Assembly (NCBI GenBank): GCA_030038275.1
Contig: JASHPG010000187.1
Coordinates: forward strand, 1 to 33,620
Reading direction: 5' to 3'
Source of the DNA: Candidatus Acidiferrales bacterium
Lineage (GTDB): Bacteria; Acidobacteriota; Terriglobia; Acidiferrales; UBA7541
Length of the DNA: 33,620 nt
Both the position numbers and the translations under genes were made by a program. Positions within the stretch are counted from its first letter, which is position 1. Every line of letters begins with the position of its first letter. This document shows positions 24,446 to 31,593 of this stretch, piece by piece. Under the pieces are notes generated by a model. That model had not been told where the DNA came from and made no database searches. It saw nothing but the letters and a program-made list of their open reading frames with translations.

Positions 24446-26233
24446 ATGATCGTTCTCGGCATCAACGCCTACCACGCCAATGCCTCTGCCGCCCTCCTCG
24501 TGGACGGGCGCCTTATCGCGGCCGTCGAAGAAGAGCGGCTCAACCGCGTCAAATACGCGGCCGGCTTTCCCGTTCGCGCCATTCGTTTCTGTCTGAATGC
24601 CGCCGGAGCGAAGTTATCGGAAGTCGATCACGTCGCTATCCCGCGCGATCCATGGGCGCGGCTCGGCACAAAGTTGCGCTTTGCCGTCCGCATGCCCCGG
24701 TTCGCGCTGGAGCGTGCTCGGGTGCTGAAAAAATTCGCGGGGATCGAGGACGAACTTGCGGCAGCGTTTGAACTTCCGCGCGAAATGATCCGCGCGCGAT
24801 TCCATCGCATCGAGCATCACGCCGCGCATCTGGCTAGTGCGTTTTTCGTCTCACCCTTCGACCAAGCGGCTGTACTTTCCGCCGACGGCCTGGGCGATTT
24901 CGCTAGCTCGATGTCTGCCTTTGGCCAGGGGCCGAAGATGCGGATTCTCGGAGAGGTCGCCTTCCCGCATTCTCTGGGCATGTATTACACGGCGCTGACG
25001 CAATACCTCGGCTTCTGGAAATTTGGCGACGAATACAAAGTGATGGGCCTCGCCGCTTACGGCCAGCCGGAATTTCTGGACGAATTCAGGCGAATCGTAC
25101 ATGCCACGGGTCCGCTTTCCTTCGAACTAGGACTCGAATATTTCACGCATCAGAATCGCGGCGCGGAAATGACGTGGCGGGATTCCAGCCGCCCGCCCGA
25201 ACTCGGGCGCCTGTTTTCTCCATATCTGGAAAAGCGCCTTGGCCCCGCGCGCAAGGCCGATGAACCACTTACCCAGGGCCATTACGATATCGCTGCCACA
25301 ATGCAGTCCGCGCTCGAAGAAGTGCTCGCCAAACACTGGAATGCGCTGGCGGCAAAGACAGAGCAGAAATCGCTCTGCCTAGCTGGGGGCGTTGCTTTCA
25401 ATTGTCTGGCAAACGGAAAGATTTTTGACGCGGCTCCGTTCGAAAATGTGTACGTCCAGCCGGCCGCGGGCGATGCCGGCCTATCCGTCGGCGCCGCGTT
25501 CGCCGTCCACCATCAAATCCTGGGCTTACCGCGCCAGTTTGTGATGGACCATGCCTACTGGGGCCCGCGCTTTTCGCCAACAGAAATCCGTGCCGCCGTC
25601 GATGGCATCTCGGCGGATGATGTCGCAGTCAGCGAATTGTCCGAAGACGAACTGGCGCGATCCACCGCCCGGCATGTCGCCGCTGGAAAAATCGTCGGCT
25701 GGTTCCAGGGTGCCGCGGAATGGGGACCGCGCGCACTCGGCAACCGCAGCATCCTTGCCGATCCACGGCGCCCGGAAATGAAGGATATTCTGAACCGCCG
25801 CATCAAGCATCGAGAGTCGTTCCGCCCGTTCGCTCCTTCGATCATCGAGGAAGCCGCCGGCGATTTTTTCGAGCGGTCCAATCCCTCGCCCTTCATGACG
25901 TTCGCGTATCCCGTTAAACAGGAAAAGCGCGCCGTGATCCCTGCGCCTACGCATGTGGATGGCACCGCGCGCCTGCAAACCGTCACTCGCGCCGCAAATC
26001 CGCTCTACTGGAAGGTTCTGCAGGCGCTCGGTGACTTGACCGGCGTGCCGGTAGCGCTAAACACGTCGTTCAACGACAACGAGCCGATCGTTTGCCGGCC
26101 CGAGGAAGCCCTCGAATGCTTCCGCCGCACTCGCATGGACGTGCTCGTGCTGGGAAATTTCGTCTTGGAGCGTAAAGCGTCGCCCATCGAGCGCGAGCTT
26201 TCGGATACGCGCCTTGCCGGCGCCGAGCCCTGA
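24446..26233 (+). CDS. NodU/CmcH-type carbamoyltransferase (copy 2)
   Basis: 595 residues starting VLGINAYHANASA after Met-Ile, as is usual for NodU-type enzymes. Metal-site motif EHHAAH (His124, His125, His128), DGLGD (147-151), CLAGGVAFNCLANGK, then GAAEWGPRALGNRS (from ~425), RPFAPSI and LNTSFND. It uses carbamoyl phosphate and ATP to carbamoylate a hydroxyl, probably of a sugar. It differs throughout from copy 1, including RMEF versus AAEW near the C-terminal active site and one residue fewer after NTSFN, so the two may act on different sugars. It follows the AsnB-type gene by 36 nt. Confidence 0.92.
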   Translation: MIVLGINAYHANASAALLVDGRLIAAVEEERLNRVKYAAGFPVRAIRFCLNAAGAKLSEVDHVAIPRDPWARLGTKLRFAVRMPRFALERARVLKKFAGIEDELAAAFELPREMIRARFHRIEHHAAHLASAFFVSPFDQAAVLSADGLGDFASSMSAFGQGPKMRILGEVAFPHSLGMYYTALTQYLGFWKFGDEYKVMGLAAYGQPEFLDEFRRIVHATGPLSFELGLEYFTHQNRGAEMTWRDSSRPPELGRLFSPYLEKRLGPARKADEPLTQGHYDIAATMQSALEEVLAKHWNALAAKTEQKSLCLAGGVAFNCLANGKIFDAAPFENVYVQPAAGDAGLSVGAAFAVHHQILGLPRQFVMDHAYWGPRFSPTEIRAAVDGISADDVAVSELSEDELARSTARHVAAGKIVGWFQGAAEWGPRALGNRSILADPRRPEMKDILNRRIKHRESFRPFAPSIIEEAAGDFFERSNPSPFMTFAYPVKQEKRAVIPAPTHVDGTARLQTVTRAANPLYWKVLQALGDLTGVPVALNTSFNDNEPIVCRPEEALECFRRTRMDVLVLGNFVLERKASPIERELSDTRLAGAEP

Positions 26234-26240
26234 ACCGCGC

Positions 26241-27491
26241 ATGCACATTCTGCTCTTCAACGAATATTACCCTCCGGACACATCGGCCACCGCCAAAATG
26301 GCCGAGGTGGTCGCCAAAGCGCTGGCCCGAAAACATAAAGTCACTGTTTTGGCCGGCCGGCCATCCTACGATCCCAGCGAATACTATTCGTGGCGATTGC
26401 TGCGGCGCGAGATTCGCGATGGCATCACCGTCGAGCGCGTCGGATCGACCGCTTACGTCCGGCACCGCATGCGCCGTCGCGTCGCGAATTACTTGAGCTA
26501 TCTCGCGCTCGCCTTCCCGCGCGCGCTCGCGATTCGGGCCGATGTCGTTCTGGCAATGACCGATCCACCGGTGGCCGGAATCGCGGGAGCGGCCGTCGCC
26601 CGCCTGACTGGCACTCCGTTCGTTTACAACATCCGCGACATGTATCCGGATATGGCCGTCGGCGGCGAAATCGTTCAGCCGGGAAAATGGATTAACCGTT
26701 GGGAATCGCTGCACCGCCGCGCGCTCAAGAGCGCCGCCAGCGTAATCGTCTTGGGAGACGACATGCGCGACCGAATTATTGCCAAAGGCGCCGATCCCGC
26801 GCGTGTCGTCGTCATCCGCGACGGAACGCTCCCGCCCTCACCCGCCCCGGATTCCTCGGATCCCGAGGTTCAGCGCGCCCTCTCCGAAATTCGCGGCAAC
26901 TTTCCTTTTGTCGTTCTGCACGCCGGCAATCTTGGCTTTTATGGCGCATGGAACACTCTGATCGCCGCGGCCAGGATTCTGCGCAACGAAAACATCGCTC
27001 TCGTGTTCGTGGGAGATGGAGCGCAAAAGCGAAAGCTTCAGGAGGATGCCGCGGATTTGCCGAACATCCGATTTTTGCCGTTTCGCCCCGCGTCGGAAAT
27101 TCCTCTGGTGATGATGGCCGGTGACGTTCATCTCATCACCATCCGCCGCGGCCTCGAAGGCGTCGTGGTCCCGAGCAAGCTTTATTCGACTCTTGCTGCG
27201 GGCCGCCCGGTCCTCGCTGTGGCTGCCGGGAATAGCGATGCCGCGCGCATCGCCGCTCGGTCCGGCTGCGGACTCGCTGCCGATCCGGATGATCCGGCCG
27301 CCGTCGCCGGTGCAATTCTCCGCATGCGCGATGATCCTCCTGCTCTTGCTGAAATGGGCGCACGCGCCCGGGATGTCTCTACCAAATATGCTAGAGTGAA
27401 TGAGCTTAACCGGTTCATTGAAGTCATCGAACAAGCTGTGCGGTTGCGCTATGGAGGCGAACCATCTGGAATAATCGAAAAGTCCTCGTAA
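26241..27491 (+). CDS. WcaI-like GT4 glycosyltransferase
   Basis: 416 residues from ATG 26241, 7 nt after the previous stop; an in-frame TTG at 26214 would overlap that gene and is less likely. It opens with MHILLFNEYYPPDTSATAK and has AGRPSYDP, features of the WcaI/colanic acid group. The donor half has HAGNLGFYGAWNTLI, FVGDGAQKRKL, and VVPSKLYSTLAAGRPVLA in place of the usual EX7E-containing segment, as is normal in this subgroup. The 3' end overlaps the epimerase gene and carries its Shine-Dalgarno site within codons for YGGE. Confidence 0.88.
   Translation: MHILLFNEYYPPDTSATAKMAEVVAKALARKHKVTVLAGRPSYDPSEYYSWRLLRREIRDGITVERVGSTAYVRHRMRRRVANYLSYLALAFPRALAIRADVVLAMTDPPVAGIAGAAVARLTGTPFVYNIRDMYPDMAVGGEIVQPGKWINRWESLHRRALKSAASVIVLGDDMRDRIIAKGADPARVVVIRDGTLPPSPAPDSSDPEVQRALSEIRGNFPFVVLHAGNLGFYGAWNTLIAAARILRNENIALVFVGDGAQKRKLQEDAADLPNIRFLPFRPASEIPLVMMAGDVHLITIRRGLEGVVVPSKLYSTLAAGRPVLAVAAGNSDAARIAARSGCGLAADPDDPAAVAGAILRMRDDPPALAEMGARARDVSTKYARVNELNRFIEVIEQAVRLRYGGEPSGIIEKSS
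27453..27457 (+). promoter_or_regulatory. Shine-Dalgarno site of the epimerase gene
   Basis: A perfect GGAGG lies 6 nt before ATC 27464. It sits inside the end of the upstream GT4 gene. No ATG, GTG or TTG follows in the epimerase frame until 27524, which is already inside the NAD-binding fold. Confidence 0.65.
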
Positions 27492-28477
27492 CTGGCGGCG
27501 CGTCTTTCATCGGCTCGCATCTCGTGGATGCGCTGATCGAGCGCGGCGCTCGCGTGTGCGTGGTGGACGATCTGAGCAGCGGGAAACTCAGCAACATAGC
27601 CGCCCACGTGAAGAGCGGGCGCGTTGCGTTTACTGAAGCCGATCTGCGCGAGCCTGGCGTCACGCGTGCGGCAATGAAGGGTATTCAGACCGTGTTCCAC
27701 CTGGCCGCCGATCACGGCGGCCGCGGCTACGTCGATCTCCATCAGGCCGGTCCCGCGTCGAACCTCTTCCTCGATGGGCTGGTCTTTTGGGAAGCGGTAA
27801 AAGCAGGCGTCGAGAAAATATGCTACGCCTCCTCAGGTTGCGTCTATCCCAACTACATGCAAACGGACCTGAAAAAGGAGCTTTATCTTCGCGAAGCGGA
27901 CGTCAAGCCGCCTCACGATGCCGACAACATGTACGGTTGGGCCAAGTTGATGGCCGAGCTCACGCTTCAGGCTTATCACCGCGAGCACGGCATCGGCACG
28001 GCTTCCTGCCGCTATTTCACCGTGTACGGCCCGCGTGGCATCGAAAATCACGCCGTAATCGCCATGATCGCGCGCGCGTTCGTCGGGCAAAATCCTTTCG
28101 ATGTTTGGGGCGATGGCCAGCAGATCCGCAACTGGACTCACGTGGACGATATCGTCAGCGGCACGATCCTCGCCGCGGAGAAGATCGACGACGGCACCGC
28201 GGTGAATCTGGGTACCATGGAACGCGTCCGTGTGATCGATGCCGCGCGTATGGTGCTCGAATTTTCGGGCCACAAAGCGGAAATCCGCTTGCGTCCCGAT
28301 ATGCCGACCGGTCCTTTGAACCGTGTCGCCGATTACCATCTGGCCAAGCAAATCCTTGGCTGGGAGCCAAAGATTCCGTTCCGGATAGGACTAAAGCAAA
28401 CGATGGACTGGTATTTCGCGGATCGCAAGAAAGACGAAGTTCGCGGAACGCTGGAAAGCATGTTAACGGCGCGCTAG
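27464..28477 (+). CDS. NAD-dependent sugar epimerase/dehydratase (apparent ATC start)
   Basis: 337 residues if read from ATC 27464. The extended SDR fold begins at once: RKVLVTGGASFIGSHL binds NAD, followed by VVDDLSSGK. Catalytic residues are Ser124 in SSGCVYP and Tyr157/Lys161 in YGWAK. CRYFTVYGPRG and NWTHVDDIV are typical of NDP-sugar epimerases; the set resembles GDP-mannose 3,5-epimerase and UDP-sugar 4-epimerase relatives, and the exact reaction is not decidable. A first in-frame GTG at 27524 would remove the dinucleotide-binding motif, so the gene must start earlier. The only well-placed site is ATC behind GGAGG. This is either a rare start codon or a one-base error or mutation of ATG. 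It is the only nucleotide-sugar enzyme in the locus. Confidence 0.82.
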   Translation: MWNNRKVLVTGGASFIGSHLVDALIERGARVCVVDDLSSGKLSNIAAHVKSGRVAFTEADLREPGVTRAAMKGIQTVFHLAADHGGRGYVDLHQAGPASNLFLDGLVFWEAVKAGVEKICYASSGCVYPNYMQTDLKKELYLREADVKPPHDADNMYGWAKLMAELTLQAYHREHGIGTASCRYFTVYGPRGIENHAVIAMIARAFVGQNPFDVWGDGQQIRNWTHVDDIVSGTILAAEKIDDGTAVNLGTMERVRVIDAARMVLEFSGHKAEIRLRPDMPTGPLNRVADYHLAKQILGWEPKIPFRIGLKQTMDWYFADRKKDEVRGTLESMLTAR

Positions 28478-28508
28478 GCGGTCGCTAAGACACTTTCGCG
28501 GTTGAATT

Positions 28509-29573
28509 ATGAACCTCCCTTCCGACTGGATTGCATTTGTCGTCGCGCTGCTGGCGTCCTTCACCTTCACGGTGCCGGTGCGCCGTCTCGCCATACGAAC
28601 CGGAATGGTGGATCGCCCGGGCCCCCGCAAGGTCCACGCCAAACCGATGCCTCTCCTCGGCGGTATCGCTATCTATGCGGGCTTCGTGGTCGCGGTGCTG
28701 CTCGGCCTGAAAAACGTTCCGGTCGAGCAGGTCATCGGCATCCTCTGCGGCGCCACGCTCGTCGTTCTCGTCGGGGTGATGGACGATGGCGGCCTGCTTC
28801 ACCATCAAGTAAAACTGTTTGTTGGCATGCCGATCGCTGCGGTGCTGCTGCTGGTTTCTGGAATCCGCGCGGATTTCTTTTCCAATTTCATCCCAGGCCA
28901 GATCGGAGTGGCGCTAGATATCTGCTTCACCATCGTTTGGGTAGTTGGCATTACGGCGGCATTCAGCATTTTGGACCACATGGACGGTCTGTGCGCGGGC
29001 ATCGCCGCCGTCGCTGCGGGCTTCTTCATTATTGCCGCTGCCATGAACGGTCAGACCATGGTCCGCACACTCGGCGCGGCCGTTCTGGGAGCAGCGCTCG
29101 GTTTTCTGCGTTGGAATTTCAATCCCGCCAAAATCTTTATGGGTGATGCCGGAGCGATGCTGCTCGGCTTCCTCATGGCCACGCTGGGATTGAAATTGCG
29201 CCCGGCTGGCGTGCACTTTCCGCTCTCATGGGTCGAGGTTGCTCTGATTCTCGGCGTCCCTGTTTTTGACACCACCCTGATCAGCATTTCCCGCTCCCGC
29301 CGCGGTTTGCTCCCGTTCACTTCGCCGGGCAAAGACCACACGGCGCACCGCCTCTCGAATCTCGGACTCGGCCATCGCGGTGCCGTCGTCGCACTTTACG
29401 GACTGGCGCTTTGCTCGGGGACTCTCGCTCTGCTCGTCTCGCGCATTCCTGCCTCAACCGCTTATGTCCTTACCTTTGTGCTTGTTGCCTGCTCTCTCGC
29501 GGCGATCCTCCGCCTCGAATCGGTTCCATACGAACGTCAGGCCAAGCTCCACAAACCTTCCCCCGCTCCCTAA
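28509..29573 (+). CDS. WecA/MraY-like polyprenyl-phosphate sugar-1-phosphate transferase
   Basis: 354 residues with about ten membrane segments. Family motifs: DRPGPRKVHAKPMPLLGG (35-52), MDD (Asp92-Asp93) followed by HHQVKL, LDHMDGL (Asp156, Asp159) and FMGDAG (210-215). These enzymes transfer a sugar-1-phosphate from a UDP-sugar to undecaprenyl phosphate, starting lipid-linked glycan synthesis at the inner membrane. The two Asn residues usually found just before the third motif (N-x-x-N-x-x-D) are Ala150 and Ser153 here. It lacks the MraY-specific long C-terminal features and sits in the glycan locus, so a WecA-like initiating role is the best guess. It is the last gene of the locus. Confidence 0.87.
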   Translation: MNLPSDWIAFVVALLASFTFTVPVRRLAIRTGMVDRPGPRKVHAKPMPLLGGIAIYAGFVVAVLLGLKNVPVEQVIGILCGATLVVLVGVMDDGGLLHHQVKLFVGMPIAAVLLLVSGIRADFFSNFIPGQIGVALDICFTIVWVVGITAAFSILDHMDGLCAGIAAVAAGFFIIAAAMNGQTMVRTLGAAVLGAALGFLRWNFNPAKIFMGDAGAMLLGFLMATLGLKLRPAGVHFPLSWVEVALILGVPVFDTTLISISRSRRGLLPFTSPGKDHTAHRLSNLGLGHRGAVVALYGLALCSGTLALLVSRIPASTAYVLTFVLVACSLAAILRLESVPYERQAKLHKPSPAP

Positions 29574-29673
29574 TGCCGCTCCATCCTCGTACTGAGGGGA
29601 GCGCGAGCAAGTGGACCGAGGGCCGGCCCAGAGATTGGCAGGGGCGTCCGCTTGTGCTAAGACATTGTTGCCG

Positions 29674-29689
29674 AGCGCTTTTAGGCGCT
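29674..29689 (+). terminator. Weak hairpin downstream of the glycan locus
   Basis: AGCGC and GCGCT pair around a six-base TTTTAG loop, and a second nested arm pair CCGAG/CTCGG (671-675 and 697-701 of the 29,000 block) spans it. There is no U-tract. It may slow or end transcription between the WecA-like gene and the rlmI-like gene; support is weak. Confidence 0.25.
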
Positions 29690-29725
29690 TTCGTCACTCG
29701 GACTCTCAAGCATCAACGCTAAACG

Positions 29726-30910
29726 ATGGCTGCCACCGCACCGCTGTCTGAAGGTTCAGTCGTAATCAGCCCCCGCGGCGTCGAGCGCATCCGCGCTGGT
29801 CACCTATGGATTTATCGCAGCGATGTCCGCGAAGCCAGCGCCCAGCCAGGCGCCATCGTCCGCGTCGTGGACGAGCGCGCTCGGGTCCACGGATGGGCGT
29901 TCTATAGCGACAAATCGCAGATCTCCGTCCGGATGCTCACCCGCGAAGACGCGCCCATCCAGCGCGAGTTTTTCGCCGAACGGCTTCGCCGCGCCGCCGC
30001 CTACCGCAAGCTGGTTGTCGAAAATTCGGAGGCCTACCGCCTGGTCTATAGCGAGGCCGACCTGCTGCCGTCCATAATCATTGATCGCTATGGCGAATAC
30101 CTTGTCCTGCAAACACTTAGCCAAGGGGCCGAACGCGTAAAACCGCTCCTGGTGGAATTGCTTGTGGAGATCTTCGCCCCCAAAGCCATTCTCGAGCGCA
30201 ACGACCCGCGCGTGCGATTACTCGAGGGTCTCGACCAAAACATCGCCATCCTGCATGGCGATGTTCCTGCGGAAATAGTGGCCAAGGAGAACGGCATCTC
30301 CTTCCTCTACGACCTCGCTAGGGGGCAGAAGACAGGATCGTTCCTGGATCAGCGCGAAAACCATTTTGCGGCCCGGCGCTACGCGTCCGGCAACATTCTC
30401 GATTGCTTCGGCTACCATGGAGGCTTTGCGCTAACCATCGCCGATAAGTGCGAGCACGTGGAGTCGGTTGAAATGGCCCCCAGTGCGATTGAGATCGCCC
30501 GCCAAAACCAGAAGCTCAACTCGATCGGCAACGTCACCTTCCGGGAAGGAAATACGTTCGACATCTTGAAGGAGCATTACGAGGTCGGTCGCCGCTTCCA
30601 GATGGTCATCCTAGACCCACCAGCTTTTGCCAAGAACCGCGACAGCGTAGCCGCCGCGCACCGGGGCTATAAAGAGATCAATTTCCGCGCTATGAAGCTG
30701 CTGGAACCCGGCGGTTATCTCCTGACCTGCTCCTGCTCGTACCACATTACCGAGCCGCTCTTCCTACAGATTTTGGCTGAGGCCGCCATTGACGCCCGCC
30801 GAAGCATAGCTGTCTGCGAACGGCGCACTCAATCCCAGGACCACCCGATCCTTCTTACCATGCCAGAGACGCACTACCTGAAGTGCTTTATCCTAAATAT
30901 TTTAGATTAG
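29726..30910 (+). CDS. rlmI: RlmI-like 23S rRNA (cytosine-C5) methyltransferase
   Basis: 394 residues. An N-terminal PUA-type RNA-binding domain (ISPRGVERIRAGHLWIY) is followed by an RlmI-specific middle domain and a Rossmann methyltransferase. Motifs: LDCFGYHGGF for SAM binding, ILDPPAFAK, and the Cys-containing TCSCSYH that holds the catalytic cysteine in m5C enzymes. In E. coli RlmI methylates C1962 of 23S rRNA; the same site is likely here. It is separated from the glycan locus by 152 nt and is probably a housekeeping gene. Its stop codon lies inside a perfect 11-bp inverted repeat. Confidence 0.85.
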   Translation: MAATAPLSEGSVVISPRGVERIRAGHLWIYRSDVREASAQPGAIVRVVDERARVHGWAFYSDKSQISVRMLTREDAPIQREFFAERLRRAAAYRKLVVENSEAYRLVYSEADLLPSIIIDRYGEYLVLQTLSQGAERVKPLLVELLVEIFAPKAILERNDPRVRLLEGLDQNIAILHGDVPAEIVAKENGISFLYDLARGQKTGSFLDQRENHFAARRYASGNILDCFGYHGGFALTIADKCEHVESVEMAPSAIEIARQNQKLNSIGNVTFREGNTFDILKEHYEVGRRFQMVILDPPAFAKNRDSVAAAHRGYKEINFRAMKLLEPGGYLLTCSCSYHITEPLFLQILAEAAIDARRSIAVCERRTQSQDHPILLTMPETHYLKCFILNILD

Positions 30911-30917
30911 GATAAAG
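30886..30917. terminator. Perfect 11-bp inverted repeat across the rlmI stop codon
   Basis: CTTTATCCTAA (30886-30896) and TTAGGATAAAG (30907-30917) are exact reverse complements around a 10-nt loop. The TAG stop at 30908-30910 falls in the right arm. The stem is AT-rich and lacks a following U-tract, so it may be a terminator, an mRNA-stabilising hairpin, or a protein-binding site near the hsp20 promoter. Confidence 0.6.
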
Positions 30918-30956
30918 AGCCATTGACAGTCGTCGGTAAGTGTCTGCAGATTATAC

Positions 30957-30985
30957 TTGACAAATATACGCGCATATTTTATTAT
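30957..30985 (+). promoter_or_regulatory. sigma70-type promoter of hsp20-clpB
   Basis: TTGACA (30957-30962) is a perfect -35 box and TATTAT (30980-30985) a near-perfect -10 box, spaced 17 nt. A second possible extended -10, TGCTATTAT, lies at 30991-30999. No CIRCE or HAIR heat-shock operator consensus was seen. Confidence 0.75.
30962..30979. repeat. Palindrome filling the promoter spacer (candidate operator)
   Basis: AAATAT (30962-30967) and ATATTT (30974-30979) form an exact inverted repeat around ACGCGC. The repeat runs from the last base of the -35 box to the base before the -10 box, an ideal place for a repressor or for DNA-topology control. No regulator can be named. Confidence 0.45.
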
Positions 30986-31034
30986 CGTGTTGCTATTATA
31001 TAGTGCAAGGATGTCTAAAACACACGAAATCGAA

Positions 31035-31041
31035 AGAGGAG
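31035..31041 (+). promoter_or_regulatory. Strong Shine-Dalgarno site of hsp20
   Basis: AGAGGAG lies 7 nt before ATG 31049 and fixes the start. It is one of the strongest ribosome sites in the window. Confidence 0.75.
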
Positions 31042-31048
31042 ATCGAAC

Positions 31049-31504
31049 ATGGCAACATCCGTCATCCGCTGGGACCCACTTCGCAACCTAACCACTCTGC
31101 AGGAGCAGATGAACCGGCTTTTTGAGTCCAGCTTTCGAGGTCAGTCGGACGAGTCAGCCCTGACCACCTGGGCGCCGTCCGTTGACATCTACGAGATGGA
31201 GAACGAGCTGGTGCTGAAGGCCGATCTGCCCGAAGTCCCTGAAAAGGACATCGACATCCACGTCGAGAACGACATGCTCACCCTTCGCGGCGAGCGCAAA
31301 TTCGAGCAGAAGGTGAAGCAGGATAATTATCTGCGAGTGGAGCGTGCCTACGGCGCGTTCAGCCGCAGCTTCAGCCTGCCGAACACAGTGAATACCGAAG
31401 CGATCAAGGCCGAATACAAAAATGGCGTGCTGACTGTAATCATGCCAAAGCGGCCGGAGTCCAAGCCAAAGCAGGTGAAAATAACCACGGCGAGCGGTAA
31501 TTGA
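31049..31504 (+). CDS. hsp20: Hsp20/alpha-crystallin small heat-shock protein
   Basis: 151 residues, a normal length. After a short N-terminal arm the alpha-crystallin domain runs ~40-148: WAPSVDIYEMENELVLKADL, ENDMLTLRGER, FSRSFSLP and the conserved A-x-x-x-N-G-V-L (AEYKNGVL). It acts as an ATP-independent holdase in the cytoplasm that keeps unfolding proteins soluble. It has a strong promoter and ribosome site of its own and is followed 89 nt later by clpB, the disaggregase that works on such complexes, so the two probably respond together to stress. Confidence 0.95.
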   Translation: MATSVIRWDPLRNLTTLQEQMNRLFESSFRGQSDESALTTWAPSVDIYEMENELVLKADLPEVPEKDIDIHVENDMLTLRGERKFEQKVKQDNYLRVERAYGAFSRSFSLPNTVNTEAIKAEYKNGVLTVIMPKRPESKPKQVKITTASGN

Positions 31505-31520
31505 TGGATGCCTGTGGACG

Positions 31521-31545
31521 GGAGCCGCGCGTGTGCACGGCCTCC
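31521..31545 (+). terminator. Possible attenuating hairpin between hsp20 and clpB
   Basis: GGAGCCG and CGG-C-CTCC can pair with one bulged C, followed by GGTTTCTTGT. The T-run is interrupted, so at most partial termination is expected. It might let hsp20 be transcribed more than clpB. Confidence 0.3.
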
Positions 31546-31593
31546 GGTTTCTTGTGAGTTTGTATAGAGCTTTGAAAGTGAGAAAATCCGATC

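Noticed and set aside
27451-27474. ATG 27451 as the epimerase start
   Set aside because: It is in another frame and ends at TAA after seven codons. It would need one base removed before TGG 27467; ATC behind GGAGG is the simpler reading.
29411-29722. 103-codon frame at the end of the WecA-like gene
   Set aside because: Mostly an alternative frame of the WecA-like coding region running into the gap; no ribosome site or domain.
31011-31091. 26-codon leader frame upstream of hsp20
   Set aside because: It overlaps the hsp20 start out of frame; a ribosome there would interfere with the strong hsp20 site. No conservation evidence is available.
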